Shown one piece after another: positions 45,301-58,776 of a DNA stretch of 64,000 nucleotides (its first letter is position 1; each line of letters opens with the position of its first letter). The translations under genes and the position numbers were made by a program. The stretch lies in contig CM119264.1 of the NCBI GenBank assembly GCA_051294375.1, positions 5,482,218 through 5,546,217 on the forward strand, written 5' to 3'. Below the pieces are notes generated by a model, which worked only from the letters and a program-made list of their open reading frames with translations, was not told where the DNA came from and searched no databases. This DNA comes from Paraspadella gotoi. Its lineage: Eukaryota; Chaetognatha.

Positions 45301-46400
45301 TTGTCGTATGGCGTCAATATGAGCAATATCACTTAATGCAATAAGTGTAATAGTAATCCAGACAGCAGTATATGCACTATTCTATGAGAAGATCAATGAG
45401 TTCAGAATAAGGCAAAAAGCACACAAAAGGTCACACGAGACAAGCATTAATACTTATATATATTAACATTCCACAATCAACTTATTCGCATTAATAATGC
45501 AAAAAGGATCTTTTTGTTAAAAGACAGTAGGGACTTCCATGACAATAAGGCTTGCTTGATCTCATTCAGTAAACATACGGTGTTAATGAGACTATTCACA
45601 CTTATACCAAGAGTAAATAATTGTTATCACTAGTGTCAGAGAGAAGAGAAACTGGACTGCTATAAGTGGTGTTCTCTCTTAAGTTACATTTAGTTGTTTA
45701 AGGAATAGATGAGTGTTAACAGGGCTATGAGGACATGATGACGAGGCACGATATCCCAAGACTTGGTAACCATTACTCACATGCTGTATATTAAATCATA
45801 ATGGTGATGTCAATCAAAATGAGTCGTCACACGCCATGGTGAGAGAAGGTTACCCAGGACACGGGAATCAGTCTGCAATCCCTTCCCGTCTTTATCTTCC
45901 ACGCATTCTAATGTAATTTGTCTTCTAATATAAAAAAGTTTTATAATGTGATATTGCTATCTTTGTGAGCCTTTCATTGAGGATTATATTCCGGTCATCC
46001 CGATGTCCAACGAGGACCAGAAAATTACGAGGAGCTGAACGACAGTCTCCAATCCATTCGATCTATTTTTAACAATAATATCGTAAGAGTAAATAACAAC
46101 CACAGTAAAAAATTTAAGTGGAAAATATCTCTGTAGATTCCGACACTCTCAGCTACTGTATAGACTATTTTCTTGCTAAATATCACATAAAGACGCACTC
46201 ATAATGAATCACAACAATGTATGTCCGAAATTCTTCCAGAAATATTATCCCGAAAATTCTTAACGATTAAAAGGCGAAGAAATATCTGGACAAGTACCAA
46301 CAATCTGCCGTCACCACAATTTTATTTCCACATTCTATGGTATAAATCTGTCAAATTTCGAATTCTCTTTTTACAGGAGTCCGCTGAAGCAAGTAATTAT
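45300..46400. other. AT-rich DNA, possibly LTR interior
   Basis: No open frame of note; lies between the TATA/AATAAA segment and the copia-like LTR edge. Confidence 0.5.
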
Positions 46401-46530
46401 GAATACAATTATATGGATAAGGCGCTAAATATGGGCAGATAGACTAACTACCCGTTCACTATCATATTTAACACCCCCTCAAGCAGGCATGGAACGGGTC
46501 CTCCGGGCTTGGGAACCAGCTTATTTAATT
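46400..46530 (-). mobile_element. Copia-like polypurine tract and 3' LTR edge (remnant)
   Basis: On the minus strand, GAGGGGG (46480-46474) is followed directly by TGTTAAATATG (from 46473). This is the polypurine-tract/LTR boundary layout of Ty1/copia elements, where GAGGGGG-(AG)TGTTA is a common form. The approximately 50 bp before it and 70 bp after it match 27390-27490. No gag-pol frame lies upstream on that strand, so it is a solo or truncated piece. Confidence 0.45.
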
Positions 46531-47074
46531 ATTAAAAACACAATTATTTTATTTAATAATCAGACCGGAACACAAAAAAATTGACAGCAGATTCAGCTAC
46601 GTCTAGACTTGCACAAGTGTGCAGTGTGCGCAGTGTGCACACGTCTTGTATGATCATTTCTATCTTTTTAAACTCTTATGAATCTCAAAGTTTTATAACT
46701 AACTTCCAATGGACTCAATTGGATTCCTTCCCATTTTCAAATTTCCCAATACGTCACGTTGCATTTCTCCCGCATACTCAGAATGTTCCCACCACTCCAA
46801 TGGATTCCCGCTCCCATTTTCTCTAATATTCCATCCTCCATTCTCATTTCCTAACCTTCCTCGATCCAACTGATTCTCCCCCTCTCCCATCTCATGTCAA
46901 CGACGGGCTTTCATTTCCACATATTACGCTCCTTCCCTACCCGGGCCTCCCCGACAGCTCCGATACTCTTCGCACCACCGGCCCCCCCCCCATTTCGCAA
47001 CTTCGCGACGTCGAATATTTATGGGCGAAATTAAAATTTTCATTGGAAATGTCTGGGAATTACCCGAGGCTCCT

Positions 47075-47077
<3 letters not shown>

Positions 47078-47107
<30 letters not shown>
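47078..47107. repeat. Poly-T tract
   Basis: About 30 T, expanded relative to 6-7 T at the same place in the two other copies (53850, 59672). Confidence 0.95.
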
Positions 47108-49152
47108 CGGGCCTCTTGGAACTGCGGGCTGGTCGCGGCAGATGAACGGCAAAGATTGCACGAGGACGACTTTGTGAGTTGACGAGGAGATGATTGGAAA
47201 GTGGATGAGGAGAAGATGATGAAAAGAGAAGATCGAGGAAATGCTGAGCGAGATGGATTGCAAGGGGACGAAGGACAGCGTAGAATGGGATACTTGATCT
47301 CGACCGTAGGATATATATAACGATGGGTGGAACGCGCAGCGCAGTGAGATAGGAAAGGAAATTGTGACGAGGAGATTGACGACGAATCATATCCGAGGAG
47401 ATGGACGATTCTAGAATAGAAGGAGGACTTTGAGACAAGAGAGAGAGAAATTCCAGAGAGAGAGAGAGACAGAGATAGAAAAGAGAGAGAGATAGATCGA
47501 AGAGAACGAGAGTAAAGAACTAAGGCGAGGAAAGAAAATCGTGAAAAAGTTAATTAGAGGTTGGGAGGCGCGATCGTCGCGCACCGCGTCCCTCGCTTGT
47601 CAATACATAAGCAGGAAATTTCAATCGGTCGGGTGGTTTTTCGTCGTTTTTTTCCTCCCTCCTATCGCCTAATCATCACGACCCGGCCGGGGAACCCGTT
47701 GCCGCAGCAGCCGTCGCAGCGCCGCCGCTAATCGCGTCGCAAGAGGCGGGCGGCACCAGCTGTTCGAAGCCGCCGCTGTGGCTGTCATCTATCTTCAAAT
47801 CCGCCGACTCGAAATCGTTTTTTCCTTTTGTTTTTTTTTTTTCCTTGTCTATTGTACCTGTGACCCACTTTCGACTTTGCCGGAAGAACTGTCATGACGC
47901 ATTGTTATTACGAACATGTCATGGAGCCGTTCATGGTGAAATGTTTAATTGTCAAACATGTCACGGGTCGCGAGACCTTAGTTGAACCGGTGCATTGCGG
48001 TATGTACAAAAAAGAGTTGCGTAAAAAGGGTCGAGCTCAAATATTTTCAGATCAGAAGTCTTCGTTAGATCATGAGATACAGAATGATAATAATAACTGG
48101 TGACCAGATGTTGATTCGATTAAGACAATCTAAACTCACGTACCTACTACCGTCTTCCGCCTCGTCTCTCCTTAGCCACCCTTCTGTCTTCAAAACTCAC
48201 CTTCTGTGAACGAGGATGCTATGCTCACCGACCCTCCGCCGTCTCCGATCTCTCAGCGTCGGAGGGCGTTGCTAGTTAGCGACGGAAGTTTGCTGTAGCG
48301 AACGGAAGTTGACGTGAGCGACGGAAGCCGGATGCCTTGGCGCGACGACGGGCGCTAGTCTTGCTGCTGGTGTGGTGGCGCGTGACGAAAGGGAACGGAT
48401 TGATCGAGGCTGAGGCGAAGTGAGGGGCGGAAGTCCGTCGTGGGCGGGCTTGCGAGCCAGGCCGCCAGGCGTGGCGCGGCTAGCGGGGCTGAAGCGGGCG
48501 AGTTGGCGCGGAGGGCGAAGGGGGCGAGTCGTTGAGGAGTGAGACTCCGTCGTCGTCGCATGGGCATTCCGCCCACGAGGAGGAGGAGGAAGAGGACTGG
48601 AAAAAGGGGGATGGAAGTGGACCGATCATTCCGTCATCGATCAAAACTCGATCTATCAAATCGTTCAAACTGTCGTTGTCATGGTTTTTCTCTTCTTGTC
48701 GCAACTATACGTCTCTTTCTCTCTCTCTCTTTTCTCTCTCTCTCTCTCTCGTCTCATCTCTCTCTCTCCTCTCTCTCTCTCTCTTCTGCTCTCTCTTCTC
48801 TCTCTCTTCTCTCTCTCGCTCCCCACGTCCGTATCTTGCTCTCCTACTTGCTCTTCAGACGACACGGGCAAACATCTACAGACTGAAATAAATTAACGCT
48901 TTGATTTCTTTCCTTTTTTTCTTTTTTTTTCTTTTTTCTTTTTTCATCTTTTTTGTAATCGGGCAAAAATCGCTGAAGCCCGAGCGATCGCTGACAAAAG
49001 GAAATGAGAAGCAAAAAAATGAAAAGAGATATCGAAAAAATGGAACAATGCCACATAGTTTATCCATACTCTTTTGAGGATGATAGAGAAAGAGAGAGAT
49101 GAGAGAGAGAGAAAAGAGAAGAGAGGAGAAGAGAGGAGAGAGAGAGAGTGAG

Positions 49153-49206
<54 letters not shown>

Positions 49207-50181
49207 ACCACACCTCGAGGGACTGGATTAAAAAAAATATTTCATGTTTTCCCAAATATGTGAGAAAACTCAGTACTGAGTCCAGTAGTCGAGGAAGGCG
49301 GGAGAAGAAAAAAGAGCTCATAATTTCTCTCCCTTTTTTTTTTTCTTGGCTCTTAATCCATTCAATCTTCGTCCGTCGGTGCAAGTGCCCGGGTCCGACA
49401 GTGCCGGTGCAGTGCCGTGTGGCAGTGCCGGAGTGTGCGGCACCAGAGTAAATTCGAAAATTTATTTATTTCTCGGGGAACGGGTGGAGACTGGCGGTAG
49501 AGAGAGAGCCCTCGCTATCATTTATTTATTGAAATTTTAAGTATATTGTTCTTTTTCTTTTTTACTCTATCATTTTATTCATTTATTCATCTTCGTTAAT
49601 TTTATCGGATTAACTCGTATTTTTATACGTACATTCATTTATTCCTTTATACCTTTCAATACACTTTTAAATTTATTTTATTTCTAATTTCAAGAGTTAA
49701 CAGAGGATCATTTTCCATCGTTTACTTAACGTCCTCTACCGGCTATACAACTTTCGCCGTCGCAATGAAAACATAAAAACAAGAAGCAACAACTTTTTCT
49801 TCGAATCTGGCGCCAAACGAGTTCTCGTCCCATGAAAGAAATACCAGAAGTCCACGGATGCCCATTCGTGACAAGATAAGTAGTCAAGATTCTCTGCTCC
49901 GCCCTTTTAAACGATGCCATATCAAGCTGATGCAACCATTCGCTACGCCTCGAACCGCGACGTTGAGCTTTCTTTGATGCCATCTTCTCGCGATGCCATA
50001 GACCGCAAGCTGGATTCCATTTCCCCATGCGGTCTCGACAAGTCGCGGGATTTTGGCTCCCGAGGTAATGCAACGCGATGGCAAGACGCCGATTTCATTC
50101 CGCTTTCCTCATAATCAAACAAAAATGAGAATTTTAAACTCTGAGCGCCGAGCAGAGAGAGAGAGAGAGAGAGCAAGAGAA

Positions 50182-50254
<73 letters not shown>

Positions 50255-50547
50255 AGAGAGAGAGAGCTGGTTGCCAGTCGCTTTTTTTGAAAAATGACAC
50301 AACAACCCGTCTCTAGACACCTTTTCTTCTTTTCTCAGTTCTGAAGTAGAATTAAAAACATAAAAGGCTTAAAAAGGATTTTTGTTGTCTAGCTTAAGAA
50401 TTAACTTAAAAAAGTCGCTAGTATTAGTCTANNNNNNNNNNNNNNNNNNNNNNNNNAAAGGAGTGAAGAAAGAAAAGGAACGAGGGAATGAATAGAGGAA
50501 AGAAAAAAGAGGATGAAAATAAGAAAGAAAGAAAGAAAGAAAGAAAG

Positions 50548-50780
50548 NNNNNNNNNNNNNNNNNNNNNNNNNNNNNNNNNNNNNNNNNNNNNNNNNNNNN
50601 NNNNNNNNNNNNNNNNNNNNNNNNNNNNNNNNNNNNNNNNNNNNNNNNNNNNNNNNNNNNNNNNNNNNNNNNNNNNNNNNNNNNNNNNNNNNNNNNNNNN
50701 NNNNNNNNNNNNNNNNNNNNNNNNNNNNNNNNNNNNNNNNNNNNNNNNNNNNNNNNNNNNNNNNNNNNNNNNNNNNNNNN
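50548..50780. other. Assembly gap, 233 N in (AAAG)n
   Basis: A second gap of 161 N lies in (CT)n at 51104-51264. Short gaps: 25 N at 23447, 27750, 34712, 50432, 52759 and 63269; 10 N at 52984. Confidence 0.99.
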
Positions 50781-51368
50781 AAAGAAAGAAAGAAAGAAAG
50801 AAAGAAAAAAGGAAAGAAAGTAAGAAAAAAGGAAAGAAAAAAAGGAAAGAAAAAGATAGAAAGAAAAAAAGAAAAAAATATAATAAAAAAAAAGATAGAA
50901 AGAGTAAAAAAGAAAGAAAGAAGGACACAGAGAAAGAATGAAAGAAAGAAAAACGAAGAGAAAAAAAGAAAGAAAAACGAAGAGAAAAAAAGAAAGAAAG
51001 AAAAAAGGCTTGTGGAAAGTGGAATACAAATTCCGCACCCGGGAATTGAGGAGGAAATGAGATACATGAAGAATGAAGTGAATTTCTCTCTCTCTCTCTC
51101 TCTNNNNNNNNNNNNNNNNNNNNNNNNNNNNNNNNNNNNNNNNNNNNNNNNNNNNNNNNNNNNNNNNNNNNNNNNNNNNNNNNNNNNNNNNNNNNNNNNN
51201 NNNNNNNNNNNNNNNNNNNNNNNNNNNNNNNNNNNNNNNNNNNNNNNNNNNNNNNNNNNNNNNNTCTCTCTCTCTCTTTCTCTCTCCCGCTTTTTCTTCA
51301 TACCCTTTTTTTCGAGAAAAATTATTTATTTTATGGAGGGAGTTTTCCTATTAAAACTCACCAAAAAA

Positions 51369-52244
51369 GGTGAGGTGGAGAGAGGATTGGTTAATAAACA
51401 CGAAGAAGAGAAAAGAGTGCATACTAGAACACCTGAGGTACACAAACAAGAACACGAAATAATAAAGAATAAACATTTCAAAAGGGACCAACAATTAACC
51501 TAAAAAACAGACAACATTTATAAAAGCAAAAACTAAAGAGAAGCGAAGGGGAAAAAAACTATTAATGAGAAGAACAAAAGAGAAAAAAGAAGGGAAAGAG
51601 GTGGTGAGTGAATGCGAGTACGTAGAGTCGCGCTGTCAAGGATAGAAATTCCATGCTACCCTCCCCCCCGACCCTTCCTACCCCCACTCCTGACTCCAAA
51701 AATTGGGCGTACTGCGAGAGAAAAGGAAAAGAAAAGAGAGAAAAAAAGAGGAGTGAAGAAAGAAAAAGAATGAATAAGGCAGAAGTGAGAGAAGAGAGGA
51801 TGAAAATAAGAAAAAAAGAAAGAAAGAAGAAAGAAACGAAAGAAAAAAGAAAGAGAGAAAGGAAAAAGAAAGAATAAAAAAATGGAAAATATCTATGAAG
51901 AAAGGAAAGGAAAGAAGAAAGAAAGAAAGAAAGAAAGAAGAAAAGGAGCAAAGATAGAAGGAAAGAAATATGATAAACGAAAGAAGAAAGAAGCAAAAAG
52001 CAAGAAAGAAAGAAAGAAAAGAAAGAAAGAAAAAGAAGAAAAGGAAAACCATGCGATTTAGAAAGAGTTGAAGTCAGAGAGGTAGAAAAGACTAGAAAGC
52101 ACAGCTCATATATATTTCATAAAAATCCCACCCCCCACGAGATCACACCCCCACGAATCGGTATATATGCATAAGCAGAGTATGAGCAAAGCACCATGAA
52201 AGAAGATCAAGTCGGATACGAGTACGAAAAAAAAAGAAAGAAAA
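51369..52244. repeat. 876-bp exact duplicate, first copy
   Basis: Identical to 57034-57909 at a constant offset of 5665 bp, including AAAG-type simple repeats. Flanking sequence on both sides differs by indels. It contains only AAAG-rich DNA. Confidence 0.85.
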
Positions 52245-54553
52245 GAAGAACGAAGAGAAAAAAAAAAAACGAGAGAAAAGAAAGGAAAAAAGGCTTGATG
52301 GAAAGCGGAATACAAATTCCGCACCCGGGGAAATTGAGGAGGAAATTGAGATACGTATAAAATGAAGTGAATTTCGTTTTCTTCTTCTTTCTCTCATCTC
52401 TCTCTCTTCTCTTCTCTCTCCTCTCTCTCTTCTTCTCTTCTCTCTCTCTCTCTCTCTCTCTCTTCTTTCTCTCTGCTTTTTCTTCATACCCTTTTTTCGA
52501 GAAAAAATTCATTTTATTTTTATGGAGGGATTTTCCTATAAACTCAGCCCAAAAAGAATTTGATAAATTAAAATATTTCCCCTCTCTCCAACTGTAATCA
52601 AAAAGTATAAGCATTAGATTGATAAATAGACCAAAACTGAAACAGACCGCATGTCCGTTTGTTCTAGATTTTTTTACAGAAAGCTCTTTGTTTTCTTTCG
52701 CGAAAAAACTGGAAGTCTTTCGTCTTTTTTTTTTTTTTTTTTTGGAAAGCCTTTCGACNNNNNNNNNNNNNNNNNNNNNNNNNACGAAACGAATAAAAGT
52801 GTAAAAGTCATGGAAAGAGACGACGGCTAAGCCGTAAACGAAAAGAAAAAAGAGAGGCAGAGAAAAAAGGGAGGAAAAAGACAAGAAATATAAAGAAAAG
52901 AAGGAAATAGAAAAGAAAAGAAAAGAAAAGAAGGCGTAAAAAATGTAGACTTTGAGGATGCCATCAATTTTACGAGGAATCAANNNNNNNNNNTTTTTGT
53001 CGTCCCAGCCAAACGGAAACGGTCTTAGAGAAAAGCGGGGAAAAAAATTGGGGGTAATTTTGAAGAAATAAAACACGAAATCCAAACAAACAAACAAACA
53101 AACCATCAAACGCACACCCAGGGCGTGCGAGGCGCTTGATATTGCATAAGTGTTGATCCGAACGTTCACGAGATGAGTCGTAAGCAATCCGAGAAATTTT
53201 AATTCCACCTTTCGCCAAAGGAGGCGTTTCCCGGTTTGCAATACGGAATCGGAAGAGGAACGGGTTCAACTGTAGAGGGCGGGCGGGCGTCGAGACTTCT
53301 ACGCTTCATAGCGCTTCATTTCAGCTCATCTCTTTTCCCATCGTATTTATATGTCATTTCATCACAAAGACTTCGTCTTATCTCGATCTTTCTCGATCCA
53401 AATTTATATCCGAATTCCCTTTAGCGAAGATTTTCTATCAAAAACATTTTGCATCTCAGACAATCTGCCCAACATTATCCAAGATCACCGACAGTCAATC
53501 ATCTCATATTTACCATCATATTACCACTTCATGGATTCCCTCCCATTTTCAATTTCCCATCTCACGTTGCATCTCCCATCCTCATTTCCCACTCCATGGA
53601 TTCCCTCCCATTTTCTAATTCCCATCTCCCATTCTCATTTCCTAACTTCCTCGATTCCATCTGATTTTCCCTCTCCCATCTCATTCCGACGGCTTTCATT
53701 CCACAATTACTCAGCCCCTCCCCCGGGCCCGCACCTTTTCCCTCGATAATCTCTCACCCCCCCCCCCATTTCGCAACTTCGCGACGATCGAATTATTTAT
53801 GGGCGACATTAAATTTCTTGGAAATTCTGGGAAATTACCCGAGGCCTCTTCTTTTTTTCGGGCCTCTTGGAACTGAGCTGTCGCGAAGATGACGCAAAGA
53901 TTGCACGAGGACGACTTTGATGAGTTGACGAGGAGATGATGAGAGGATGAGGAGAAGATGATGAAGAGAAGACGAGGAAATGATGAGGAGATGATGAGGA
54001 GAAGACTAGTAGATGGGATGATGACTAGGATATTATGTAGATGGTGACGCGCAGTGAGATAGAAAGAAATTGACGAGGAGATGACGACAATATTATGAGG
54101 AGATGACGATTTAGAAATAGAATGAGACTGAGAACAGAGAGAGAGAAATTCAGAGAGAGAGAGAGACAGAGATAGACAAAGAGAGAGAGATAGAGTCGAA
54201 GAGACGAAAGGTAAAGAACTAAGCGAGGAAAGAGAATCGTGAAAAAGTTATGAGGTTGGGAGGCGCGATCGTCGCCCGCGTCCCTCGCTTGTCAAAACAA
54301 AGAGGAAATTTACAATCGGTTGGTTTCGTCGTTTTCCTCCCTCCTTATCGGCCTAATCTACGACCCGGCCGGGACCCCGTTGCCGCAGCAGCCGTCGCAG
54401 CCGCCGCCGCTACCGTCGCAGCCGAGGCGGCCACCGCTGTCGCAGCCGCCGCTGCTGTCATCTCATCTTCATCCGACTCGAAATCGTTTTTTTCCTTTTG
54501 TTTTTTTTTCCTTGTCTATTTACCTGTGACCCACTTTCGACTTTGCGGAAGAA

Positions 54554-54666
54554 CTGTCATGACGCATTGTTATTACGAACTGTCATGGGGAACCGTCATG
54601 GTGAATGTTTATTGTCAACTGTCACGTCGGCGAGACCTTAGTTGAAACACTCATTGCGTACTGTCA
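54554..54666. promoter_or_regulatory. Cluster of CTGTCA (TGACAG) motifs
   Basis: CTGTCA at 54554, 54580, 54619 and 54661, plus CCGTCA at 54593 and TTGTCA at 54612. TGACAG is the core recognised by TALE homeodomain factors (Meis/Homothorax, TGIF). The same cluster recurs at 60411-60535 and, partly altered, at 47891-47970. Confidence 0.3.
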
Positions 54667-54889
54667 CCAAAAAGCAGTTGCGTAAAAGGGACGAGCTCAA
54701 TATTTTCGATTAAAGTCTTCGTTAGATCAATGACGATACAGAATGATAATAATAACTGGTGACCAAGATGTTGATCGATTAAACAATCTAACTCACCCTA
54801 CTCCCCCCCTCTTCGCCTCCCCCCTTACCACCTCTCTCCTCTTCAAACTCACTTCTGACGAGGATGCTCCTCCCCGACCCTCCGCCGTC

Positions 54890-54985
54890 TCCGATCCTCA
54901 GCGTCGGAGGGCGTTGCTGTTGCGACGGAAGTTGCTGTAGCGACGGAAGTTGCTGTAGCGACGGAAGCCGATGCTGGGGCGACGA
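54890..54985. repeat. 18-bp repeat in GC-rich patch
   Basis: gttgctgtagcgacggaa occurs twice plus a shortened copy; the equivalent places at 48260-48340 and 60785-60860 have the same array with inserted bases. In the cleanest copy one frame reads VAVATE repeats. Confidence 0.7.
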
Positions 54986-55343
54986 CGGGCGCTGCTGGTG
55001 TGGTGGCGCGTGACGAAAGGACGATTGATCGAAGCTGAAGGCGAAGTGAGGGGCGGAGTCCGTCGGTGGGCGGGGCTGCGAGCCAGGCCGGCCAGGCGGG
55101 CGCGGCTGCGGGCCTGAAGGGGCGAGTTGGCGCGGAGGGCGAAGGGGCGAGTCTGTTGAGGAGGGAGACTCGTCGTCGTCGCACATTCCGCCCACGAGGA
55201 GGAGGAGGAAGAGGATCTGAAAAAGGGGGATGGAAGTGGACGATCATTCGATCAATCGATCAATCGATCTATCAATCGTTCAAACTGTCGTTGTCAATAT
55301 CGGTTTTTCTTCACTTGTCCTAAACTATAACGTCTCTTTTCTC

Positions 55344-55432
<89 letters not shown>

Positions 55433-55737
55433 CTCTCTCGCCCACGTCCCGTATCTCTCTCCTACTTCTCTCTTTCAGACGACAGGCAAAATCTACAGAC
55501 TGAAAAAACTTAACCTTTTGATTTCTTTCTTTTTTTTCTTTTTTTTTCTTTTTTTTTTCTTGTAATGGGCAAAATCGCTGAACCCGAGCGATCCTGATAA
55601 AATGGATGAGACAGCAAAAAAATGAAATGGGAGATATCGAAAAAATGGAAACAATGCCACATAGTTTATCCATACTCTTTTGAGGTGATAGAGAAAGAGA
55701 AGAGAGAGAGTAGACAGAGGAGAGAGAGAGAGAGAGA

Positions 55738-55784
<47 letters not shown>

Positions 55785-56683
55785 ACCACACTCTCAGGGA
55801 CTGGATTAAAAAAAATTTTCATGTTTTCCAAATATTGTGAAGAAAACTCAGTACTGAGTCAGTAGTCGAGGCGGGAGAAGAAGAAAAAAAGCCTCATAAA
55901 TTTTCTCTCCCTTTTTTTTCTTGGCTCTTAATCCATTCATCCTTCGGTCCGTCGGTGCAGTGCCGGGCCGCAGTGCCGGTGCAGTGCCGGTGCAGTGCCG
56001 GAGTGGCGGGCACCAGAGTAAATTCGAAATTTATTTATTTCTTCGGGGACGGGTGGAGACTGGCGGTAGAGAGAGCCTCGCTATCATTTATTTATTGAAA
56101 TTTTAAGTATTTTTCTTTTTCTTTTTTATTCTATCATTTTATTCATTTATTCATTCGTTAATTTATCGATTTACTCGTATTTTTATACGTACATTCATTT
56201 ATTCCTTTATACTTTCATATACATTTTAATTTATTTATTTCTAATTTCAAGAGTTAAGAGATCATTTTCCAATCGGTTTAACTTTAACGTCCTCTACCGG
56301 CTATAAACTTCGCCGTCGCAATAAACATAAAACAAGGAAGCAACAACTTTTTCTTCGAATCTGGCGCCAACGAGTTCCGTCCCATGAAAGATACCAGAGT
56401 CCACGATGCCATTCGTGACAAGATAAGTCAAGATTCTCTGCTCCGCCTTTTACGATGCCATATCAAGCTGCGCAACCATTCGCTACGCCCTCAACCGCGA
56501 CGTGAGCTCTTTTGATGCCACCGCTCGCGATGCCATAGACCGCAACCTGGATTCCATTTCCCCATGCGCGTCTCGACAGTCGCGGGATTTTGGCTCCGAG
56601 GTAATGACGCGATGGCAGACGCCGATTTCATTTCCGCTCCCTCATAAATCACAAAAATGAGAATTTTAAACTCTGAGCGCCGA

Positions 56684-56725
<42 letters not shown>

Positions 56726-57033
56726 GGTTGCCGTCGCTTTTTTGAAAAATACAACCCCGTCTCTAGACACCTTTTTCTTTTCTCGCTTCTGAATGACATT
56801 AAAAAGGATTTTTGTTGTCTTAAGATTACTAAAAAAAAAGTCGCATGTATTAGTTTAAAAATATTACAAAAAATAAACATGTATATTAGCAATTCAAGGA
56901 AACTCAGATTTTTATTTGGCTAAAAAAAAGAGCAACGAATCATGAAGCGTAAAACAAAAGAAGGAACGTTCGTGCGAATCGTAAGACCATCAGAAAAACC
57001 TATTCACTCGATTCGATGCCGTGAAAAAGAAAT

Positions 57034-57909
57034 GGTGAGGTGGAGAGAGGATTGGTTAATAAACACGAAGAAGAGAAAAGAGTGCATACTAGAACACCTG
57101 AGGTACACAAACAAGAACACGAAATAATAAAGAATAAACATTTCAAAAGGGACCAACAATTAACCTAAAAAACAGACAACATTTATAAAAGCAAAAACTA
57201 AAGAGAAGCGAAGGGGAAAAAAACTATTAATGAGAAGAACAAAAGAGAAAAAAGAAGGGAAAGAGGTGGTGAGTGAATGCGAGTACGTAGAGTCGCGCTG
57301 TCAAGGATAGAAATTCCATGCTACCCTCCCCCCCGACCCTTCCTACCCCCACTCCTGACTCCAAAAATTGGGCGTACTGCGAGAGAAAAGGAAAAGAAAA
57401 GAGAGAAAAAAAGAGGAGTGAAGAAAGAAAAAGAATGAATAAGGCAGAAGTGAGAGAAGAGAGGATGAAAATAAGAAAAAAAGAAAGAAAGAAGAAAGAA
57501 ACGAAAGAAAAAAGAAAGAGAGAAAGGAAAAAGAAAGAATAAAAAAATGGAAAATATCTATGAAGAAAGGAAAGGAAAGAAGAAAGAAAGAAAGAAAGAA
57601 AGAAGAAAAGGAGCAAAGATAGAAGGAAAGAAATATGATAAACGAAAGAAGAAAGAAGCAAAAAGCAAGAAAGAAAGAAAGAAAAGAAAGAAAGAAAAAG
57701 AAGAAAAGGAAAACCATGCGATTTAGAAAGAGTTGAAGTCAGAGAGGTAGAAAAGACTAGAAAGCACAGCTCATATATATTTCATAAAAATCCCACCCCC
57801 CACGAGATCACACCCCCACGAATCGGTATATATGCATAAGCAGAGTATGAGCAAAGCACCATGAAAGAAGATCAAGTCGGATACGAGTACGAAAAAAAAA
57901 GAAAGAAAA
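57034..57909. repeat. 876-bp exact duplicate, second copy
   Basis: See 51369-52244. The left junction falls at aatggtgaggtgg, where copy 2 of the large unit instead continues as aatatggcaaataag, so this edge is probably an artificial join. Confidence 0.85.
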
Positions 57910-58656
57910 ACGAAGAGACAAAAAACGAAAAGAAAGAAAACAAGGCCTTGTGGAACAGTGAATACAAATTCCGCACCCGGTGAAATTGAGGCAGCGAAAT
58001 GAGATACATAAAATGAAGTGAGTTTTTTTTCTTTTCTCATCTCTTCTTTTCTCTCATCTCCTCTCTCTCTTCTCTCTTCTCTCTTCTCAGTCTCTCTCTC
58101 TTTTTTCTCTCTGTTTTTCTTCATAGCTTTTTTCGAGGTAAAAAATTCATTTTATTTTTATGGAAGGGATTTTCCTATAACTCACCCAAAAAAATTGATA
58201 ATAAAAATTTCCCCTCTCTCCAACTGTAATCTCAAAAAGTATAAGATTAGATTGATAAATAGACAAACTGAAACTAGACGCATGTCGTTTGTTTAAGATT
58301 TGTTTTAGCAGAAACTCCTTGTTTTCTCTTTCGGAAAAACTTGGAAGTCTTCGGTCTTTTTTTTTTTTTTTTTTTTGGAAAAGCCTTTCGACACGAAACG
58401 AATAAGAGTGGTAAAAGTCATGCGGAAAAGAGACGACGGGCTAAGCCTAACGAAAAGAAAAAAGAGAGGCCAGAGAAAAAAAGGGAGGAAAAAGACGAAA
58501 GAAATATAAGAAAAAAGGAAATAGAAAAAGAAAAGAAAAGAAAAGAAGGCGTAAAAAAATGTAAAACCTTTGAGAGCCATCATTTTACGAGGAATCCAAA
58601 TAGAAAAAGGAGACGCCGGTCGATTTCAACTCCGAAAGAGAGAGAGAGAGAGAGAT

Positions 58657-58729
<73 letters not shown>

Positions 58730-58776
58730 AAGGGAAAAGGAAAGACGGCAGAGTGAGAATGAGCTAACCCCTTTTT

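Larger units (their letters stand above)
46715..52983. repeat. Copy 0 of ~5.8-kb duplicated unit (with inserted extra block)
   Basis: Aligns by eye with 53520-58770 in order: the gattccctcccatttt stretch, the atttcgcaacttcgcgac stretch, a poly-Ala-coding GC-rich patch, a CTGTCA cluster, a (CT)n run, a (GA)n run, the gcagtgccgg repeat and the (GA)n at 50150. Differences are mainly scattered one-base insertions. Between 50432 and 51368 it carries an extra copy of the AAAG-rich block also seen at 33500-34260. No gene recognised. Confidence 0.8.
52994..58776. repeat. Copy 1 of ~5.8-kb duplicated unit
   Basis: Begins with gtcgtcccagccaaacgg and runs to just before the same string at 58780, a period of 5783 bp. 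It is the cleanest of the three copies. Contents: GC-rich patch with an 18-bp repeat (54910-54970), short Ala/Gly-rich frames, microsatellites and the AAAG-rich block. Frames here shift between copies and are not annotated as genes. Confidence 0.85.

Noticed and set aside
48355-55323. Ala/Pro/Arg-rich frames of 70-135 codons in the GC-rich patches
   Set aside because: They shift frame between the three copies and follow the 18-bp repeat and GC bias.
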